Shown: piece after piece, positions 57,862 to 64,000 of the stretch
Layout: each line of letters starts with the position of its first letter
How positions within the stretch are numbered: the first letter of the stretch is position 1
NCBI RefSeq assembly: GCF_963678635.1
Contig: NC_087068.1
Span: 34,915,436 to 34,979,435, forward strand
Length of the DNA stretch: 64,000 nucleotides
Direction: 5' to 3'
Source of the DNA: Symsagittifera roscoffensis
Lineage: Eukaryota > Xenacoelomorpha > Acoela > Convolutidae
Translations under genes and position numbers: made by a program
The notes under the pieces: model-generated
Databases searched by the model: none
Told to the model about the DNA's origin: nothing
What the model saw: the letters and a program-made list of their open reading frames with translations, nothing else

Positions 57862-60476
57862 CGTGGGCTAAAAAAATTATTATTTTGAGACTGAAAAGCG
57901 GTGGTATGGGGTTGTTCTATAATTTGTTCATAAGTATTTTCATCTTGTGAGTGGTGTGGCATTATATGTTGGATGGGACTTTGTGATATGGTTGGTCTAA
58001 AATTTTGATTATGTGTTATGGCTAAATTTCGAAAATTACGTGGGACTAGGGATAATGGATGGTTACGTGGTAGGGGTGGTAACTGTGGTGCTGTTGGCGT
58101 TGTGTCTACATTGTTATGTTCTTCGTCGTATGTGTTCTGTCTTGTTGCTATTTTTGTGTTGTATTCTTTTATTTGTGCATCTAAAAGAATTTTGTTTATT
58201 GATGTAGAAAAAATTCCAAAAAATCCTGCAAATAGTATGCGTGCTACACTTGCTTGTCTGTTTACTTGTGTGTGTATAGCACACGTGTTGTAGATTCCTT
58301 TTAAAAGTGAGAAAAGAAATCCAATAAAGTTAAACATTGCGTATAAAATAGTTAATTTTTCTAAGATGTAGTAGGGCCATCCTAGAAAATCAAGTATTTC
58401 ATTCTTGAGTGTAACAAAGCTAAAAATATTGATAGGTGATATATCTTGGGGACGGTATTTTTCACCGTTTAGATATATATAATCTTTAATGTCTTTAAAA
58501 TATCCGCTATAGTCTTGCGTATAGATGTCTGCAAATCCTGCGGTTTCGGCAAGTTTGCGTAAGTTTTGGTCAATTGATTGTCTTTGTATTGTGTCCATCT
58601 GTGTTAATAATTCTTGGAATTGTTGTGTTCTAATGTGATGTTGAATATCTGATTTTGAATATATTCCTATTGATTGTAAGTCTATATTTGGGTTTCGAGC
58701 GATAGCGCGAATGCTTTCTGGTGAAAATTTTTTGAGTGATTGCATTAATGTGGGATATGGGGTGAGAAGGTAATATTTATCTTCATCAGGGTTCAGTTGT
58801 ACTACATTGTGGCTATTTTCTGATCCACATGGGACTGCGGTATCCCAGAAATAAGTTCTTCTTGAAAGTGTGTCAACGAAATGTACTTTATTCTTATAAA
58901 AGATAGGGATTCTTTTATAGCATCGTTTGTCTTCAAAAACATATAGTGGTGATACTTTTTTGGTACAAGTATAAAACCATAAAATGTTTCTTTCGTAATT
59001 TAAAAAATTTGATCTATTTCCTGATAGTAAATATCCTGCGTAGGGTATTTTTAATACTGCTAGTGCAAGTGATTGTAATATTTGTGTTCTTTCTAATTCG
59101 CATAGTTGGTGTAGTGTTTCTAATTCGGAGAGTGACATTTCTTGAAAAATTCGGCTAATCGTGTAGTCTAGTTTCATATCTAAGTGAATATCATAGTGGA
59201 TATTACCGAAATATGTACTATTCATTAGTGATAGTTCTTGTAAACGTGTGCTTCTAGTGTCATGGGGCTTGAGATGTCCACCAGGTTGACCTTTACTTTT
59301 TTGAAAATTAACTGGTATATATGATGTTCCTTCGTTTGGAGGATGACCTGTGGCATATGGGTCGATTTTTATTTTTCCAGTGGTCATGTCGAATCCTTTT
59401 TCGTATTCAACTAATATTTCAGAGTATTGTGTTTTGTGAAGTGGGTTTCTGTATTTACATGCAAGTTCTGTTTCTTGATATATTTGAAAACGTGTCAATT
59501 TATTTTCTATATTGTGTATGTTTCTAAAATTAGAACTTTGTTTTCGTGATGGGTTTACTTGTTCATATGGAATTGATTGTATAAAATATTTTTCGTGAAA
59601 TTTTATCATACGAGCGTGTATTTTTGCTACTTGAAATGTTGTACAAGTGTCTTCGGGGAACCAAACAATTGTTGCTTGTGTTCGTGTTGTAGGGTCACAA
59701 TAACCTTGATCATTTTTACAAGTTAATCTAATTCCTTGATAGATCATTGTATTGTCTGTTAAATCTCGTGTGAGTTGAATTTTTTCGAGTTGTATTTTCC
59801 AATCGAAAAACATTATTTCTTGGTATCCTTTATTTTTTGTGTCTGCTTTGCAGTTTGATGGATTATTTATACCAATGTGTGGTATCCAGTGTTTATCGTG
59901 CATGTCATAGGTTAATCGTCCGTGTGCGCCGTTATATGGGTACTTTTCATCTAATTTTATATGTCCTTGATGTCTTTCAAGTTCTGCTTGATGTACAGAA
60001 TCTGAAAAAACTTGGAAATATACTAACTTTCTATCTGTGTTTTTATTTTTTGTGATATTTAGTCGGAGTAACTCGTTTTTACAATCTTCGGGGTTTAGAT
60101 GTAAAAGTCGTTCGATATTACTCTGGTAGAATGATTCATGGTCAAGTCGGTTTTTATTTCCGTTTGAGACTTGTGAACAATGTACTTTCTTTTCGGAAAA
60201 TGTTGCTGTGAATTTATATCCGATAACTGTTGTTGCTCGGGCTTTTGAGTAAAGTGTTGCGATTACATTTGTAGTTTCTATGGCTTGTGGTTCTGTTTCG
60301 CATTGTGATACTTGATTTATTGCATATTTGTGTAGTGTTTTTTGTTCGTTTTCTTCACAATCGTAATGTGTTACTAATAAATCTTGTGGTCCTGTGCGGG
60401 GTGAAGGGTTTATGTTTTGATTTGAGATTACTAGAAAAAAGAGTTGGAGAAAAATTAATAAGTTTAGAATATACAT
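57858..60476 (-). CDS. Copy D: envelope-like glycoprotein, 872 residues, intact
   Basis: A type I membrane glycoprotein. It has an N-terminal hydrophobic signal segment (residues 1-18), a large Cys-containing ectodomain, a membrane anchor about 707-729 (YILEKLTILYAMFNFIGFLF), a second short hydrophobic stretch about 746-756, and a cytoplasmic tail of about 115 residues with PTAP at 794-797. Ectodomain landmarks are TCTKKVSPLYVFEDKRCY, then IPIFYKNKVHFVDTLSRRTY, which resemble chuvirus-type and other class III viral fusion glycoproteins (inference from pattern, not from a search). The start ATG overlaps the upstream ORF by 13 nt and the TGA overlaps the next ATG. Homologous C-terminal relics lie in copy A. 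The role would be particle entry; the element is an endogenous genome copy, and pol lies upstream. Confidence 0.72.
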   Translation of the reverse strand: MYILNLLIFLQLFFLVISNQNINPSPRTGPQDLLVTHYDCEENEQKTLHKYAINQVSQCETEPQAIETTNVIATLYSKARATTVIGYKFTATFSEKKVHCSQVSNGNKNRLDHESFYQSNIERLLHLNPEDCKNELLRLNITKNKNTDRKLVYFQVFSDSVHQAELERHQGHIKLDEKYPYNGAHGRLTYDMHDKHWIPHIGINNPSNCKADTKNKGYQEIMFFDWKIQLEKIQLTRDLTDNTMIYQGIRLTCKNDQGYCDPTTRTQATIVWFPEDTCTTFQVAKIHARMIKFHEKYFIQSIPYEQVNPSRKQSSNFRNIHNIENKLTRFQIYQETELACKYRNPLHKTQYSEILVEYEKGFDMTTGKIKIDPYATGHPPNEGTSYIPVNFQKSKGQPGGHLKPHDTRSTRLQELSLMNSTYFGNIHYDIHLDMKLDYTISRIFQEMSLSELETLHQLCELERTQILQSLALAVLKIPYAGYLLSGNRSNFLNYERNILWFYTCTKKVSPLYVFEDKRCYKRIPIFYKNKVHFVDTLSRRTYFWDTAVPCGSENSHNVVQLNPDEDKYYLLTPYPTLMQSLKKFSPESIRAIARNPNIDLQSIGIYSKSDIQHHIRTQQFQELLTQMDTIQRQSIDQNLRKLAETAGFADIYTQDYSGYFKDIKDYIYLNGEKYRPQDISPINIFSFVTLKNEILDFLGWPYYILEKLTILYAMFNFIGFLFSLLKGIYNTCAIHTQVNRQASVARILFAGFFGIFSTSINKILLDAQIKEYNTKIATRQNTYDEEHNNVDTTPTAPQLPPLPRNHPLSLVPRNFRNLAITHNQNFRPTISQSPIQHIMPHHSQDENTYEQIIEQPHTTAFQSQNNNFFSPR

Positions 60477-61593
60477 GTGTATGATAATCCTGAGTATGGG
60501 TTATAAAATGTGATGTAACCAATTGTCTTTTTGATATATCTGTCGTATTTGTATATTACTTCAGTTGTTATAAATGGTGGTGGTAGGGATTGAGCTGTTA
60601 TATTTGGTGGATTTAATGGATAGGGATGTTGAGTAATGTTGTTTAGTTTAACCGTGATTTCAAATTTTAATTGTAGACTATTCTGTTGGAGTATTTGGAT
60701 GTTATGAGCACGAATGTCTTCGTGAATGTCTTGTCTATATTGTAGTCTATTTAGTGCCCAGTTGTGAAGGCGATTACTTTCTAAGTGTTGTCCAAATAGT
60801 GGTGGAGGTGCTGTAAATGTATTCCAATCTAGTCTTAAAGGAATAGTTGTTGATGATTGTTCTCGATATCTTGCGTCGAGATTATTTGGAAAATTTAAGT
60901 TAAAAGGTGTTGGTGAAATTTGGCTAATTGATGGTGTTGATGGTAGTGATAATGTTTCCGGTAGTGATGAGGATGTTGTATCTGAAGAAATATCTATTGG
61001 GTCATTGGTTAAATTTGGTTCACCTTGTGTGAATGAATGTGTTGTCCAATATGGTAGTCGTGATGTTTGGTTTGGGGGATTGAAGGGATTTTCACGTATT
61101 TGTTCAGATGTTGGTGTTGAACCTAAAAATCTGAGGGTAGGCTTGAGGTGCTACGTTGTGAAAGAAGTGTAAGGGTTTCTGGTAAGATACCAGTGGGGTT
61201 TTCTGGAGTGCTTTGTGATGGGGATTGAGGTATTTCAAAATGAACTCGGGGAGTTTGAAAATTTCTATTTCTTCGAGGATGTATAATTTGTCTATTTATT
61301 TCGATTGTGTTTGGGTTTTGACTAGGATGTCGTATTCTACTTAGTTCTGGTGGTAGTGTTGGGTATAGATTATATGTTGGTTCACTTAAAGGTGCTTGCC
61401 GTTGAACGGGTTCTAGTAGTTCAGATAAGCGTGCGTGTCGTTCTTCAAAAGTATATGGGTTATCTTGAAAGGAAATTCGTGTAGATGTTTGAGGATTTTG
61501 GGTAGTTGAAGGTGTTGTTGGGTTATCTTGGGATGATGTCGGTGAAGACTGACTTTGTGACTGTTGGGTAGCAATTTTTGATAGCTTTTTGGT
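60464..61593 (-). pseudogene. Copy D: Ser/Thr/Pro-rich ORF before env, one frameshift, no clear start
   Basis: About 376 codons, open from just after a stop at 61596-61594 to TAA at 60464, except for a one-base loss in the A5 run at 61125-61129. The first half is low complexity (SQSQSSPTSSQDNP, PSQSTPENPTG). The C-terminal half looks folded and is rich in Asn and aromatic residues (LDWNTFTAPPPLFGQHLESN, NWALNRLQYRQDIHED, NNITQHPYPLNPPNIT) with potential N-glycosylation sites. There is no in-frame ATG near the 5' end, so it may be expressed by splicing, by frameshift from the small ORF upstream, or its start may be hidden by another indel. It overlaps the env start by 13 nt. The family is not recognised. 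Confidence 0.55.
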
Positions 61594-61601
61594 CTATTCT
61601 T

Positions 61602-61790
61602 TTAGTGAAAAATTTTATGTTTATTATAGTATTCTTCTAAGAAAAGAATTAGGAGGATTGTTGCTAGAGCGAATGTGATGATTGCTTTCTTTATACATTT
61701 GCATATGGTCAAAATGAGGGATGATAGAAATGTTATGAAAATTACAAATAGTAAAAAAATATCAGTTCTACTGAAAATAGTTCGTATCAT
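61602..61790 (-). CDS. Copy D: small hydrophobic ORF b (62 residues)
   Basis: Its ATG overlaps the stop of the preceding ORF as ATGA. The product has two hydrophobic segments (about 10-30 and 37-52) separated by a short basic KCIKK loop, so it could be a two-pass membrane protein like a viroporin, or a membrane-anchor exon of the next ORF. It ends 9 bases before the following open frame begins. Being short and AT-rich it could be chance; the stop/start overlap is the main support. Confidence 0.4.
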   Translation of the reverse strand: MIRTIFSRTDIFLLFVIFITFLSSLILTICKCIKKAIITFALATILLILFLEEYYNKHKIFH

Positions 61791-62017
61791 TTAGAGAAGT
61801 TTTGTGAATCGTACCTGTGGATATAATCAAGGGCTTTTGAAAGTTGGAGGAATAGTTCAAATATGGAATAGAAAATTAAAAAAATATTGCAAAAAATGAT
61901 TAAAATTATTACAAAAGATTCAAAGATATCAAAAAGAAATGTTATAAAAGTTTTAAGTATCGTAAAAAATTGTTTGAGGTTTGTGATAATTATAGTGACT
62001 GATTGAGAGAAGAGCAT
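61787..62017 (-). CDS. Copy D: small hydrophobic ORF a (76 residues)
   Basis: This runs from a proper ATG at 62017 to a TGA that overlaps the next ATG. The middle (about 19-57) is a long Ile/Leu/Phe stretch that could span the membrane once or twice. It has no recognisable family. AT-rich DNA easily encodes such sequence, so the case rests on its place between integrase and the envelope region and on the coupled junction. Confidence 0.35.
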   Translation of the reverse strand: MLFSQSVTIIITNLKQFFTILKTFITFLFDIFESFVIILIIFCNIFLIFYSIFELFLQLSKALDYIHRYDSQNFSK

Positions 62018-62610
62018 TTACGAAATGACTTTTTGATCGAATATTTTTTGTTGTTTGGGGCAATTTTCAAGTGTGGTCGGATTATTTATTGGTTTTTTGA
62101 CAAGTGGGTTGAGTTTTGTGAAAAAATGTTGGGGGCAATTTTTATGGTGATCGGGAGGTCGTCTTTTTCTTTATTTTTATTTGTCAAATGATCCGGGGTA
62201 TGGTGAGATTTTTGTACTTTAGGCTAATTAAAATGTTCGTTTTGTTACTTTAGGCTAAGTTAACAGATTTGTTTTGGGGGTATTTGAGGTCTGAGTTGGG
62301 GAAATATTGTTGATTTTTGGGTTATTAGATAAGGGAGGGTTATGATATTATGGTGATATTTGTTTTAGTTGTCAAGTTGGAGTGGTTTGCTTATTTTTGA
62401 CCTGGAGGTCGGAAAGTTATAGTTATAGATATGCCTGGAGTTTTTTATGGTTCGTCTAATTGATCTGAGTTTAAGTTTGAGAAGGTGACGGATTGGATGA
62501 ATCCTATTGGTTTAAATTTGAACTAGATTCATTGCGTGTTTGTCAGCATGTTATTTTGAAAAATGAAAATTCAAAATGTTTCAAAGGTTTCAAGACTGTG
62601 AAATATAAAA
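62018..62610 (-). other. Copy D: spacer between integrase and small ORFs
   Basis: About 590 bases with no long minus-strand frame. It would carry any splice acceptor for a subgenomic env mRNA, but no strong polypyrimidine-AG site was singled out. A short direct repeat, TACTTTAGGCTAA, occurs at 62216 and 62248. Confidence 0.4.
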
Positions 62611-64000
62611 TTAAAGTTGTTTTTGAAATTCGACTTTCTTTAATATTTTAGATTGTGGGATGAATATTTTATAATTTTTACGTGGTTGATTTCTAAGTCG
62701 TGATGACTCTCTATGTTCTGATTTGTCGATTTGCTCTTGGGGTATTATTTGTTCTGTCATTTTTCTATTTTTTCTTTCCTTTTGAGATGTATTTTGATCT
62801 AGATTTTTTGTATTGTTTTTTGTGGTGGTTGATTTTGTATTTTGGTTTTTGAGGTGAAAATCTTTTTGTTCCTTTGTTGTATTTTCCGTATGTGGGTCAT
62901 TTTGAATAACTTTTAAACCTGTAAAAGAACATAATTGAGTTAGTTCGCGGAGTGCGTATTCTTTTGGATAATAAGGTAATAGGTTATTTCGGTGTTGAAC
63001 GATTTCTTTTTTGTCTGAGTCGGTGATTTTATATGTGACATCAGTGGGTTTTGCAATTATTTGGTATGGTCCTTTACGAAGGGGTTGTAATTTTTTAGAA
63101 ATTCCTTTTTGAGTATTAAAATTGGGTATTAAAACAAATGTTCCAATTTTTAAATCGGAGGCTGGTGTAAAGCGTGAATTTATTTGTTCATTAATGTTTT
63201 GCCTTTGTAACAACTTTTTTGTTACTTTTTTTGTAAATTTCATTGTGTTTTTTATCTCTGTTTAAAATCCATTCGGTGTGTGTACCGGAGGCTAATTTAA
63301 TAATTTGTGGGTGATGAAAATGATCTTCATCGTGTGTGTGTAAAGGTAGGTTATAACAAATTGAGTCTTTATTTGGCTGACAATAACCTTGTGCGTTTTT
63401 ATGAGAGTTTGCTGTAAACATTATCGGTTTGCGTGGCTTTTGATTAAAAACCATTTCATATGGTGACTTTCCTAGAGTTGTCGTAATTTGTGAATTATAT
63501 GCTAAGGGAAATAATTTTACATCTGCTGACCATTCGGTGTATTTTGTATCATTTCCATTGATGATACATCTGAGATATTCTTGTAATGAACGGTTCATAC
63601 CTTCGACTAAGCCGTTTGTCCAAGGTGCATGAGATGTACGTGGTTTGTGTTTGATGTTATATAAATGACATAGTGTGATGATTTCATTATTTATGAATTC
63701 TGTACCGTTGTCTGTAACTAAAATTTCTGGTAGTCCAAATTTGGCTATCCAGTGTTCATAAAGCGTTGTGTAAGCGTAATAAGCGTTACAATGTGGTACT
63801 GGGTTAAGTGCTACATAATGTGTAAATGCGTCAACAATTACCATAATGTAGGAGTTTCCTTCTGATGAGGGTGAAATTGGTCCTTTAGTATCAAATGAGA
63901 TACGGTGGTTAAAGTACAAACTTTGTCCTTTAAAATCTTGTTTTTGTGCTATTTGTTTTTGATTTGGGTAAGGTTTATTTAGTTGGCATACTATACAGTC
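62611..64000 (-). pseudogene. Copy D: Ty3/gypsy-type integrase (end of pol), one homopolymer frameshift, 5' part outside window
   Basis: It enters from beyond the window at the CIVCQL pair of the HHCC zinc finger (63999-63982). The core has the three catalytic residues: Asp in RISFDTKG, Asp in LVTDNGTEF and Glu in NGLVEGMN, with exactly 35 residues between the last two (DD35E). It continues with SPYEMVFNQKPRKP and a C-terminal GPY/F module (KLQPLRKGPYQII, then HRNNLLPYYPKE). The frame shifts once in the T7 run at 63226-63232; one fewer base restores it. The stop is at 62611. The motif set is Ty3/gypsy. The 40-residue Lys-rich segment between core and GPY/F is unremarkable. Confidence 0.9.

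Noticed and set aside
57438-58293. Short frames overlapping env and ORF4 on both strands
   Set aside because: They are shadows of the two long, well-supported minus-strand frames.

Overview
This is AT-rich nuclear DNA of an invertebrate animal. The evidence is one spliced SR-protein gene with short introns, several classes of LTR and non-LTR retroelement, a Tc1-like fold-back element and a large non-coding tandem array. No bacterial operon, plasmid or phage feature is seen. The phylum cannot be fixed from the window. A nematode or another trans-splicing invertebrate is possible, because an acceptor-like TTTTAG lies 7 nt upstream of the SR-protein ATG and a Tc1-like element is present, but this is a guess.

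Layout. 1-835: LINE reverse-transcriptase fragment (minus). 1269-2699: an SRSF1/SF2-like splicing factor with four exons, one GC-AG intron and a tRNA-derived Pol III cassette in intron 2. 2700-4680: unexplained non-coding DNA. 4690-21310: three copies of one Ty3/gypsy retrovirus-like family (A minus, B minus, C plus). B and C form a 5.4-kb imperfect inverted repeat around an 847-bp spacer, and both lack pol and env. 22080-24440: tRNA-derived sequence and an unrelated, broken Ty3/gypsy pol. 24600-44640: about ten ~1.5-kb repeat units in a higher-order pattern, with three long AT-palindrome-rich variants. 44640-47300: a second LINE fragment and several small repeats. 47305-48042: a 734-bp fold-back Tc1-like MITE. 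48240-54208: a fourth copy of the retrovirus-like family (E, plus strand), with RT and RNase H, running into a 200-N gap. 54409-64000: the best-preserved copy (D, minus strand), whose 5' part lies outside the window.

How the genes work together. The D copy reads, in its own direction: integrase (DD35E plus GPY/F), two small hydrophobic ORFs, a Ser/Thr/Pro-rich ORF, an 872-residue envelope-like glycoprotein and a 601-codon ORF of unknown function, then the LTR. The frames after pol touch or overlap. Two junctions are ATGA stop/start overlaps, and one of these is conserved in copy A. A short spliceosomal intron lies at the 3' edge of the last ORF in three copies. This looks like a retrovirus-like element with a multi-ORF envelope region that includes an unrecognised gene. 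D is damaged only by two homopolymer frameshifts and one nonsense codon in what is visible, so it is either young or partly mis-sequenced.
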